Below are positions 7,507 through 14,797 of a stretch of 64,000 nt of DNA, piece by piece; the stretch's first letter is position 1, and every line of letters starts with the position of its first letter. Source of the stretch: Gastranaerophilus sp944325835 (GTDB taxonomy: Bacteria; Cyanobacteriota; Vampirovibrionia; Gastranaerophilales; Gastranaerophilaceae). Position numbers and translations under genes: made by a program. The stretch spans positions 1,922,001-1,986,000 of the forward strand of contig OZ007029.1 of the NCBI GenBank assembly GCA_963931575.1. Direction: 5' to 3'. Below the pieces are notes generated by a model, which saw only the letters and a list, made by a program, of their open reading frames with translations, was not told the DNA's origin and searched no databases.

Positions 7507-8340
7507 ATGAATAATGTAACGTTAAATCAAGATAGTATTAATTCGCGTCGGTCGTTTTTTAACAATCGCGACTACCGTTTTGTCAATCAGCGGATTGAGC
7601 CTCAACCTTTGCGAATACAGCCTCAAAGGGATGAGTTTTCGACTACAACCACAGCCGTTGGGGCTGCCGGTTTATTGCGTCTTGCGCAGTATGGATTGGA
7701 AAAACTTTCGGGTGTTTGCTCGGCTGCGCTTATGGCAGGTAAAGAGTTTGCATCGCGTGAGGATGTAGAAAAAGTTGCGAACGCAATGAAAAAGAATAAA
7801 GGTTTGAGTGCGGATATTTATTACCTTGACCACTCCAATAAATCTGCCCTGAAACAGCATTTTCCGCGGCTTGCCAATTCGATTGACGTTGTTGCCGACG
7901 GAAGAAACGCTTTTTACACAGATAAGGGTAATTTTGCCTGTGCGCCGAAATCAAAACCTTCTTTAATTTTGCACGAACTCGGACACGCCACGAACTTTGA
8001 AAAGAGTAAAATAATGAAGGGTTTACAGAAACTTCGAGTTGTCGGGATGTTTGCGCCTATGGCAGTCGCGTATCTGAACCGGGCATCGGGTGAACGTTCT
8101 GACGGGCGGAAAAACTTCTGGGAGCGCAACGCCGGTACAATCGGTTTTTGTGCGTTCTTGCCAACGATTATCGAGGAAGCCGCAGCTTCTATCCGCGGAA
8201 TTAAAGCGGCAAAAGAAACGCTTGGTGCAAAAGCTAATCTTAAAGCTCTCAAGAAAAATTATTTCTTAGCGTGGATGACTTACCTCCTTGCCGGAATAGG
8301 TACCGGAATTGCCGCTAAACTTATGATTACTAAAGATTAG
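7507..8340 (+). CDS. Membrane-associated zinc metalloprotease-like protein (HELGH)
   Basis: A 277-residue protein with the zincin motif LILHELGHATNFE (HExxH) near residue 157; a downstream Glu in IIEEAAASIRG could be the third zinc ligand. The N-terminal 45 residues are polar and rich in Arg/Gln/Asn, followed by a weakly hydrophobic stretch (TAVGAAGLLRLAQYGL). Further hydrophobic segments lie near 178-192 and 255-272, so membrane anchoring is likely. I cannot assign a named family. It shares a 36-bp upstream box with the M16 peptidase gene, which hints at joint control. Confidence 0.65.
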   Translation: MNNVTLNQDSINSRRSFFNNRDYRFVNQRIEPQPLRIQPQRDEFSTTTTAVGAAGLLRLAQYGLEKLSGVCSAALMAGKEFASREDVEKVANAMKKNKGLSADIYYLDHSNKSALKQHFPRLANSIDVVADGRNAFYTDKGNFACAPKSKPSLILHELGHATNFEKSKIMKGLQKLRVVGMFAPMAVAYLNRASGERSDGRKNFWERNAGTIGFCAFLPTIIEEAAASIRGIKAAKETLGAKANLKALKKNYFLAWMTYLLAGIGTGIAAKLMITKD

Positions 8341-8376
8341 TTGCACTGTTAATATTTTTTCGATATCATATTTTTT

Positions 8377-9463
8377 ATGGAAATTAAGCAGCTTTTAAAT
8401 GATGTAAATAAACGTTTTCTTGCGTTGAAGGAGTGTCTTTGACCCTGAAAAACTTCGTGCTGATCTGGCAAAATTAGAAGAAGAAATGCAGTCGCCTGAC
8501 GTTTGGTCTGACAAAAATAAATCCTCCGAACTCGGGGCTAAAATCAAGGATTTGAAAGAGGTCCTGGGGCTTTTGGAGTCGTGGGAAGGTGTCATTGATG
8601 ATGCAAATGTGGCGCTTGAGATTGATGATTCCGAACTCCTTGCAGAGAGCGAAACGGCTCTTTTAAATGCGCAAAGTGAAATAGAAAAGTTTGAAATCCG
8701 TCAGATGCTTAACGGCGAATATGATGATGCGGACGCGATTATTACCGTAATTGCGGGTGCCGGCGGTACGGATGCGCAGGATTGGGCGAGTATGCTCCTT
8801 AGAATGTATCTGCGCTGGGCAGAGCGCAAAGGCTGGAAAACAGAGCTTCTTGATAGGCTTGACGGCGAAGAGGCCGGAATAAAATCCGCAACAGTAAAAA
8901 TTTCCGGCAAATTTGCATTCGGCTATACAAAGGCGGAACGCGGCGTTCACAGATTGGTCAGAATTTCTCCGTTTAACGCTAACGGCAAACGTCAGACAAG
9001 TTTTGCGTCGCTTGAGGTTTCGCCGATTATTGAAAACTTTGAAAAAAATATCGTAATTCCGCCGGAAGATTTGGAGATTGATACAATGCGCTCCGGTGGT
9101 GCGGGCGGTCAGAATGTCAATAAAGTTGAAACAGCCGTTAGAATTTTACACAAACCGACAGGGATTGTTGTTAAATGCCAGCAGGAACGCTCACAGCTTC
9201 AGAACCGTGAAAACGCCATGCAAATCCTTATCTCAAAGCTTCTTGCAATGAAGCAGGAGGAGCACGAAAAAAAACTTGCCGAACTTAAAGGGCAAAATGT
9301 TGATATCAATTTCGGTTCGCAAATCCGCTCGTACGTTTTCCACCCTTATAAAATGGTTAAAGACCACCGTACAGGATATGAAGTTAGCAACGTTGATGCT
9401 GTTATGGACGGCGATCTTGACGGATTTGTAGAAGCGTATCTCAAACAGGAAATGAGTTTATAA
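8377..9463 (+). CDS. prfB: Peptide chain release factor 2, with programmed +1 frameshift
   Basis: Recognises UGA and UAA stop codons and triggers peptide release. Frame 1 starts at ATG 8377 and meets an in-frame TGA as codon 22 (8440-8442). AAGGAG (8428-8433) lies three bases before the CTT-TGA-C slippery site, the classic autoregulatory arrangement. After a +1 shift the frame continues D-P-E-K-L-R to 9463, giving 361 residues. The GGQ catalytic motif (RSGGAGGQNVNKVETA) and the RF2 SPF stop-codon motif (VRISPFNANGKRQ) are present. Low RF2 would favour frameshifting and restore RF2. Confidence 0.97.
8428..8443 (+). promoter_or_regulatory. prfB frameshift signal
   Basis: Internal Shine-Dalgarno AAGGAG, a three-base spacer, then CTTTGAC: the P-site CUU slips forward one base when RF2 is limiting at UGA. 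Confidence 0.95.
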
Positions 9464-9500
9464 AACAAGGCGGGTTCATTTAATGAACCCGCCTTGTTTT
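9462..9500. terminator. Bidirectional terminator after prfB
   Basis: Two 19-base arms (AAAACAAGGCGGGTTCATT and its exact complement), flanked by A and T runs, between convergent genes. It overlaps the stop codons of both. Confidence 0.92.
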
Positions 9501-10047
9501 ATCCTAAACCATTAAAATTTTTGATTTCATGCATATTTTGTTCTTTTCTGTCTTCCTGATTTGTCTTTTCAACTTCTTTTTCAGTTTCTTCCTGAGTTTT
9601 TATAATATCCAGTTCCTCATCAATCAGTCCGATTTCAGTATCAAGCCTGTTTATTGAGGAAAGAACAAGACTTGCCTGAATATGCGCTTCGGCTTCACGT
9701 CCGGGCTCATGCGGAATTCTGCCTTCGAGATAGGCTAATTTCTCATCCTGATTCATTTTGGCAAATTCTTCGGCATCTTCCTTTGGCACGTATTGTTCGT
9801 AAATTTTGTCAAGTTTGATTTCGGCTAACGCCTTTTTATCATTTAAACCCTGCTTGTACTCATCAGGTGTCAGGCCGGGTGTGCCGTCGGTATCCATAGA
9901 CGCTACATAGTTGTAAATCTTTTCCGCCATAAACGGATTGCCTTTGTATTCGGCCTGCCATTGTTTGACAAATTCTGTTTTGCTGCCCTGAACTTTGTTA
10001 TACAAATCCTTAGGGCTTACTCCGCCTGCTCCGACTCCGTCAACCAT
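9499..10047 (-). CDS. Hypothetical acidic, helical protein
   Basis: A 182-residue soluble protein without signal peptide. Residues about 50-62 (MDTDGTPGLTPDE) resemble a calcium-binding EF-hand loop, with Asp at positions 1 and 3, a hydrophobic residue at 8 and Glu at 12, but the glycine is displaced by one position, so this is only a weak match. The C-terminal third (about 125-172) is a charged, probably coiled-coil helix rich in Glu, Lys and Gln. AAAGGAG precedes the ATG by five bases. Function unknown. Confidence 0.6.
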   Translation of the reverse strand: MVDGVGAGGVSPKDLYNKVQGSKTEFVKQWQAEYKGNPFMAEKIYNYVASMDTDGTPGLTPDEYKQGLNDKKALAEIKLDKIYEQYVPKEDAEEFAKMNQDEKLAYLEGRIPHEPGREAEAHIQASLVLSSINRLDTEIGLIDEELDIIKTQEETEKEVEKTNQEDRKEQNMHEIKNFNGLG

Positions 10048-10121
10048 ATATACTCCTTTCTTTCTCTTTTATCACATCATCCTCTATGAAGTTATAAAGT
10101 CATTTGTGTTTGTAAAATTGC

Positions 10122-10140
10122 GTATATATAAAATATATAC
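10122..10140. promoter_or_regulatory. Small AT-rich inverted repeat upstream of xerD-like gene
   Basis: GTATATAT and ATATATAC with a 3-base centre in the divergent interval between the hypothetical gene and the recombinase gene. It may be a regulator site or simply overlapping -10 elements. Confidence 0.3.
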
Positions 10141-10195
10141 TTAATACTTCTTTACAAAGGGAGCGGTAAGCCGCGAAAAATGCTAGAATTAGCTT

Positions 10196-11044
10196 ATGCA
10201 GGAACTTGCTTTATATCTGGAATATTTGGAACTTGAAAAGGGGCTGGCGCAAAATACAATAATGGCTTATGAACGCGATATTGGCGCACTGCTGGACTAT
10301 TTCGGCGGGAATGTTGAAAATATTACGAGGCAGAATATTAATTCTTATATTTATTATTTAAAGGAAAATAAGTACACTGCAACTAGTATTGCACGTAAGA
10401 TTGCTTCTATTAAGGGCTTTTTCCGCTGGGCATGCGCAAACGGGTATTTTAAAAGTAATCCGACAGAATTTTTAGAGCAGCAAAAACTACCTAAAAAACT
10501 CCCGAAGGTACTAAGTATCGAGGAGATTAATACAATTCTGGCAGAGGATTTAACCGCGGTTCAGCGCGTGATAATGGAGCTTTTGTACGGGTGTGGGCTT
10601 CGGGTATCGGAGCTTGCGGGGCTTAACGTTAATGATGTTGATATTCGGGCAAAGTATCTGCGCTGCTTCGGTAAGGGTTCTAAGGAACGGCTTGTCCCGC
10701 TGAATAAAAATGCGATTAAGGCTTTGAAAGGTTTTTACCCTGAAAGAGAGTATATAGTGAATAAGTATAATTTGGATACCGGAAAAATTCTCCTTCACGA
10801 TAGCGGGAAACCCTTTACACGACAGGATATTTACAACTTTATCCACTCTCAGGGACTTAAACTTCATAAATCAATTTCGCCTCACACTTTGCGTCACAGT
10901 TTTGCAACGCACCTGCTTGAAAACGGGGCGGATTTACGTGTTGTACAAGAACTTCTAGGGCACAGTGATGTCGCGACAACGCAGCTTTACACACATATAA
11001 GTAAAAAAAGATTAAAAGAAGTTTATTTCAGTATAGAGCGCTAG
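10196..11044 (+). CDS. xerD: XerC/XerD-type tyrosine recombinase
   Basis: Site-specific recombinase that probably resolves chromosome dimers at dif. The 282-residue length fits the Xer family: N-terminal SAM-like core-binding domain (about 1-85) and C-terminal catalytic domain. The active-site set is complete: Arg in GCGLRVSEL, Lys in GKGSKERLVPL, His/Arg in HTLRHSFATHLL, His in LLGHSDVATT, and the nucleophile Tyr in LYTHISK. XerC versus XerD cannot be decided here. It is unrelated to the phage integrase at 47239. Confidence 0.88.
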   Translation: MQELALYLEYLELEKGLAQNTIMAYERDIGALLDYFGGNVENITRQNINSYIYYLKENKYTATSIARKIASIKGFFRWACANGYFKSNPTEFLEQQKLPKKLPKVLSIEEINTILAEDLTAVQRVIMELLYGCGLRVSELAGLNVNDVDIRAKYLRCFGKGSKERLVPLNKNAIKALKGFYPEREYIVNKYNLDTGKILLHDSGKPFTRQDIYNFIHSQGLKLHKSISPHTLRHSFATHLLENGADLRVVQELLGHSDVATTQLYTHISKKRLKEVYFSIER

Positions 11045-11070
11045 ATGGATTTTGTGCTATGATTGTAATG

Positions 11071-11177
11071 TGTCCGAGAAAATTTCGCCAAGCGAAATTT
11101 TTGAGTGGCGTATTAGACAGCATAGCCACGGGTTGGCAAACCGCGTTTGCCAAGCAGGTGGCGGAGAACTGCTTTTA
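11071..11177 (+). repeat. Short complete copy of the dispersed hairpin repeat
   Basis: Constant ends TGTCCGAGAAA and GGCGGAGAACTGCTTTTA. The first stem here is AAAATTTCGC/GCGAAATTTT with a CAA loop, where other copies have AAAGACTCGC/GCGAGTCTTT. The closing stem is GCCAC/GTGGC where others have GTCGC/GCGAC. Pairing is kept although the sequence differs. It ends three bases before the BioD-like ATG and provides its GGAG. Confidence 0.85.
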
Positions 11178-11180
11178 ACG

Positions 11181-11900
11181 ATGCTAGAACTATTTGTAAC
11201 GGAAACAGAAAAAAATACAGGGAAGATTGTGTTTTCGGCGGGGCTTGCGGGCACCATGCAGGCGCTCGGGTATTATACAACGCTTTATAAGCCGATTCAG
11301 ACCGGGGCTGCCGTTACAAAGGATAACCTTTTAAAGTCACGGGATCTGGAGTTTATGAAGTATGTAGATTCTTATATGGAAACTTTTTCCACATATCTTT
11401 TCAAGTCCGACTCCACTCCGATAATTGCGGCGGCGCTTGAGGGCGTTGAAATTGATGTTGATTTGATTTATCAGGATTATATGACGTTTTCCCGTAATTT
11501 TGAGTGCATTGTGACAGACGGAACACTTGGACTATCTACTCCTATAACGCGAAAATTTCTTGAGGCTGATCTGGTTAAAAATCTTTCGCTTCCGGTTGTA
11601 CTGGTCGCTCCGGCAGAAAGTTCTTCAATAAACAATACGATTATGGCAATTCAGCAGGCGCAAAACAGCGGTGTTTCTCTGCGGGGTGTGGTTCTATCGA
11701 CTTCCGCGGGGCTTGTGGACGAGGAATCCGTTACGATCAAGCTTATTCAGGAATACACAGGCGTTAGAGTCTGCGGGATTTTTAATAAGCTTAAAGATGA
11801 GTTTGAAGTTAATCCTAATGACGTTATTGCAAATATAATTACGGACGTTGATGTACAATATTTATTTAACGTAGAAATCGCGAAATTGAAATCTTGTTAA
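11181..11900 (+). CDS. BioD-like (dethiobiotin synthetase family) protein with altered P-loop
   Basis: 239 residues in the P-loop fold of dethiobiotin synthetase, which closes the ureido ring of biotin using ATP and CO2. The fold match comes from LFVTETEKNTGKIVFSAGLA, YKPIQTGA (with the substrate-binding Lys) and LPVVLVAPA. The P-loop is degenerate: GTDTxVGKT becomes ETEKNTGKI, losing Gly and the Mg-binding Thr, and the VEGAGG motif reads TDGTLG. Activity is therefore doubtful. The start at 11181 is chosen because GGAG lies upstream; an upstream GTG/TTG extension would translate the repeat. No other biotin gene is nearby. Confidence 0.65.
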   Translation: MLELFVTETEKNTGKIVFSAGLAGTMQALGYYTTLYKPIQTGAAVTKDNLLKSRDLEFMKYVDSYMETFSTYLFKSDSTPIIAAALEGVEIDVDLIYQDYMTFSRNFECIVTDGTLGLSTPITRKFLEADLVKNLSLPVVLVAPAESSSINNTIMAIQQAQNSGVSLRGVVLSTSAGLVDEESVTIKLIQEYTGVRVCGIFNKLKDEFEVNPNDVIANIITDVDVQYLFNVEIAKLKSC

Positions 11901-11951
11901 AATACTTAAAATTACGTCCCTAAAAATATTTTAGATGTATAATAGTTTATT

Positions 11952-13196
11952 ATGTTGATTTATGAGATAGCTGTTACAGTATTATTTTTTGCAGCCTTGC
12001 CGTTTATTTACGTTGTGCGTGCCGCTAAAGGCAAATATATGTATGGCTGGCGTGAGAAATTCGGGATTTTAACCCCGCCTGAAATGGGCGAAAAAAAAAT
12101 TATGTTCCACGGGGTTTCGGTGGGTGAGGTTATTGCGCTCGAAAACCTTATTAAAAAAACGAAGGAAACTTTTCCTGACTACGAAATTATAGTAACCACC
12201 GGCACTAAAACCGGACAGGATATAGCGCAGAAAAAATATGCAGGTGTGGCAAGTTTTATTACTTATTTCCCTTATGATGTTCCGGCGTTTGTGAGAAGTT
12301 TTCTCTCAAAAATCAGACCGTCAATGGTTTTTATCGCTGAAACCGAACTCTGGCCCGCGTTTTCATACTATTGTAAAAAGAGAAATATTCCGCTGTTTAT
12401 CATCAACGGCAGAATTTCTGACTCTACTTATAACTCGTATAAAAATTTCAAATTTTTCTTTGCCGGCATGCTGAAAAACTATACAGGTATTTATACGCAA
12501 AGCCAAATTGATAATGATAAGATGATAACTATTGGCGCTAACCCTGCAACAACAAAGGTCATGAAGAATTTAAAGTTTGATGTTAAACGCAAAGAATGCG
12601 ATATTGAAATCGGGCAGAAATACGGGCGTGTAATCATTGCAGGCAGTACGCACTCGGGTGAAGATGAAATCGTTCTGGACGCTTTCAGGAAGGTTAAGAA
12701 GAAATTTTCTGATGCAAAACTTTTGCTTGCGCCGCGTCACCCGCAGAGGGTTCCGCAGGTTACTGAGCTTGTGAAGTCAACAGGATTAAAATACGGATTC
12801 CGCTCTAAAAATGATACGTTTAGGGATAACGAAATCATAATCCTTGACACTCTGGGCGAACTTGGCAAAATGTATTCGATATGCGATTTTGCATTTATCG
12901 GTGGAAGCTTCAATAAAACCGGCGGTCACAATCCGCTTGAAGCTGTTGTATACGATAAACCCGCAATTACTGGTCCGTCTATCCATAACTTCCGCGATAT
13001 CTACTGGCTTTTGAGTCAGACTAATGCAGGAAAAATTGTTCAAAACGGCGAAGAACTTACTGATTATATGGAAAAACTTTTGGGTGATAAAGAGTTTTAT
13101 AAAAAAGCCTGTGAGGATTGTAAAACCGTTTTTGCGCAGCAGCAGGGCGCACTGAACTTTGTTATTGACAGGATTAAAGAACAAATAGGAGTATAA
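11952..13196 (+). CDS. waaA: 3-deoxy-D-manno-octulosonic acid (Kdo) transferase
   Basis: Transfers Kdo from CMP-Kdo to lipid A precursor on the inner face of the inner membrane; implies an LPS-bearing outer membrane. 414 residues, GT30 family: N-terminal membrane anchor (VLFFAALPFIYVV), HGVSVGEV with the catalytic Glu, TTGTKTG, FIAETELWP, INGRISD, and the C-terminal nucleotide site GGSFNKTGGHNPLEA. Four bases separate it from plsY, suggesting an envelope-lipid operon. Confidence 0.95.
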   Translation: MLIYEIAVTVLFFAALPFIYVVRAAKGKYMYGWREKFGILTPPEMGEKKIMFHGVSVGEVIALENLIKKTKETFPDYEIIVTTGTKTGQDIAQKKYAGVASFITYFPYDVPAFVRSFLSKIRPSMVFIAETELWPAFSYYCKKRNIPLFIINGRISDSTYNSYKNFKFFFAGMLKNYTGIYTQSQIDNDKMITIGANPATTKVMKNLKFDVKRKECDIEIGQKYGRVIIAGSTHSGEDEIVLDAFRKVKKKFSDAKLLLAPRHPQRVPQVTELVKSTGLKYGFRSKNDTFRDNEIIILDTLGELGKMYSICDFAFIGGSFNKTGGHNPLEAVVYDKPAITGPSIHNFRDIYWLLSQTNAGKIVQNGEELTDYMEKLLGDKEFYKKACEDCKTVFAQQQGALNFVIDRIKEQIGV

Positions 13197-13199
13197 AAA

Positions 13200-13811
13200 A
13201 TGTTACCGGATATAATTCAACTGGTGTTAACCGTTATAATTGCTTATATTATCGGCTCAATTCCGACCGGATATTTGATTGTAAAACACTTTAAGGGCGA
13301 AGATATTCGCAAAATCGGTTCCGGCTCTACCGGTGCCACCAACGTTAAGCGTGTTATGGGTAAAAAGTGGTTTTTTATCACGCTGTTCCTCGATATGATG
13401 AAAGGGATGATTCCGGTACTTCTTGCGTACCATTTTACAACCGCGTTTATGGGAATAGGTTTGCTGCCGGTGCTTGCGGCCATTGCAGTTCTGCTCGGTC
13501 ACAGTAAATCAATTTTTCTCGGCTTTACCGGCGGAAAATCCGTTGCCTCGGGCGTTGGTACAATTTTGGCTTTGAACTGGGTTGCAGCGCTTGTATTCGG
13601 GCTTCTCTGGGTTGTGATTACAAAGGCAAGTAAGTACGTTTCACTCGGTTCAATTATTGCTATCTGGTCCACACCGGTAACAATGTTTCTTATGGATTCA
13701 CCCGTTGCATACATTGTTTACGCTGTTGTCGGTGCAATTTATATTACTTACCTCCACCGCGAAAACGTCCAACGTTTAATCAAAGGAGTTGAAAATAAGA
13801 CTGAGTTCTAA
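13200..13811 (+). CDS. plsY: Glycerol-3-phosphate acyltransferase PlsY
   Basis: Inner-membrane enzyme that acylates glycerol 3-phosphate from acyl-phosphate, the first step of phospholipid synthesis. 203 residues with several membrane helices. Family motifs are seen: AYIIGSIPTGYLI, RKIGSGSTGATNVKRVMGKK, LLGHSKSIFLGFTGGKSVASGVG, and YITYLHRENVQRL at the C-terminus. The short gap after waaA suggests co-transcription. Confidence 0.96.
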   Translation: MLPDIIQLVLTVIIAYIIGSIPTGYLIVKHFKGEDIRKIGSGSTGATNVKRVMGKKWFFITLFLDMMKGMIPVLLAYHFTTAFMGIGLLPVLAAIAVLLGHSKSIFLGFTGGKSVASGVGTILALNWVAALVFGLLWVVITKASKYVSLGSIIAIWSTPVTMFLMDSPVAYIVYAVVGAIYITYLHRENVQRLIKGVENKTEF

Positions 13812-13846
13812 TCGAATTTGACAGGCAGTAATTAGCCAAAAAGAAA

Positions 13847-13937
13847 AGTCCCATGTCTGACATGAGGACTCATACATAAAATCTTGGGAGGAGATTTTGG
13901 AATAGTTGTACATGCATGATACTACAACTTTTTATTT
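13847..13937 (+). ncRNA. Candidate small structured RNA or long terminator region
   Basis: A strong hairpin (AGTCC-CATGTC-T-GACATG-A-GGACT, 13847-13870) is followed by a GA-rich linker and then a second stem AGTTGTA/TACAACT ending in T5 (about 13904-13937), which looks like a Rho-independent terminator. TTGACA at 13818-13823 could be a -35. It may be an independent small RNA or the processed 3' end of plsY mRNA; the sequence alone cannot decide. Confidence 0.4.
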
Positions 13938-14012
13938 CATGTAACAAAATGGCAAATATATTAAGAAATTGTTACAATTGGGGTGCAAAAGTCTTGATAT
14001 AACAGGGTTTTT

Positions 14013-14720
14013 ATGAAAAAGAACGAAAGCAATTTTTACTTTATAAAAGAAATAAATCGCAACATTTTTAAACTTGCAAAAGAGGCGGAGGCGCTTTATC
14101 GTGATGAATATTTTCAACAGTGTATGACGCAGACCAGATGTTTTGCGGAGAATGTCTGCCGTGAGCTTCTCAACGGGAATTATCAGCCAAACGATACGTT
14201 TGATACTATGCTTGCAAACCTTGACGATTATCTGATTAATTGTACGGAAAAACGTGAACTTATAAGCGATTTATATTTTCTCAAAAAAGCGGGAAACCAG
14301 TCAGTGCACACGCGTGCGGTGGATAAGGACGGAATAAAAGCGTTAGAGTGTCTGCAGCGGGCGTTTGAAGTTGCGGTTATGTTTTATTCGGCAAAGAACG
14401 GTCAGGACGCTTCTGTGTCAAGGCTTCTTTTTGACGAAGAGCTTCTTGTAACCGGTAAGCGGAGTAAGGATAAAAATACCTTGAAGGAAAAATATCTTCA
14501 AATGCAGGCAAAAGAAGATGAAATCGCGCGGCGAAAAAAGGTTCAAAGCGGAAGCCTAAAGAAAAAACTTTCAAAATTTGACAAATACCCGACGGTTGCA
14601 AAATCCAAGCCCGAACCGTTTTTTACCCTCAAGCGTAAAATTAAAATCGGACTGTGGGGCGTGCTTCTGCTTTTAAGTCTTTTGACGCTCGGGATAATAA
14701 AACTTTTACTTGTAATCTAA
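14013..14720 (+). CDS. DUF4145-like protein with C-terminal membrane anchor
   Basis: 235 residues. The N-terminal half (KLAKEAEALYRDEYFQQCMTQTRCFAENVCRELL ... LYFLKKAGNQSVHT) matches the helical DUF4145-type domain found alone and at the N-terminus of type I restriction subunits. A charged linker (about 150-205) leads to one hydrophobic segment at the very end (IGLWGVLLLLSLLTLGIIKLLLVI), suggesting a tail-anchored membrane protein facing the cytoplasm. No restriction genes are near, so a defence role is not supported. Confidence 0.55.
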   Translation: MKKNESNFYFIKEINRNIFKLAKEAEALYRDEYFQQCMTQTRCFAENVCRELLNGNYQPNDTFDTMLANLDDYLINCTEKRELISDLYFLKKAGNQSVHTRAVDKDGIKALECLQRAFEVAVMFYSAKNGQDASVSRLLFDEELLVTGKRSKDKNTLKEKYLQMQAKEDEIARRKKVQSGSLKKKLSKFDKYPTVAKSKPEPFFTLKRKIKIGLWGVLLLLSLLTLGIIKLLLVI

Positions 14721-14740
14721 GTTTACAATTTCTGTAAAAT

Positions 14741-14776
14741 GCGCAATTTTTCCTCTGTACGCCCGTTATAAATAAT
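14741..14776 (+). promoter_or_regulatory. 36-bp box shared with the HELGH protease gene
   Basis: Begins GCGCAATTTTTCCTCTG and ends CGTTATAAATAAT. Same length and register as 7458-7493 with 7 mismatches, mostly in the 6-base middle. It lies 21 bases before the peptidase start codon. Confidence 0.55.
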
Positions 14777-14797
14777 ATAAAAGGTAGTAGTGTTTTC

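Noticed and set aside
11052..11180. N-terminal extension of the BioD-like protein from an upstream start
   Set aside because: It would translate the hairpin repeat; the family start and GGAG support 11181.
14013..14720. Part of a restriction-modification or defence locus because of the DUF4145-like domain
   Set aside because: No nuclease, helicase or methylase genes are adjacent; neighbours are envelope and peptidase genes.
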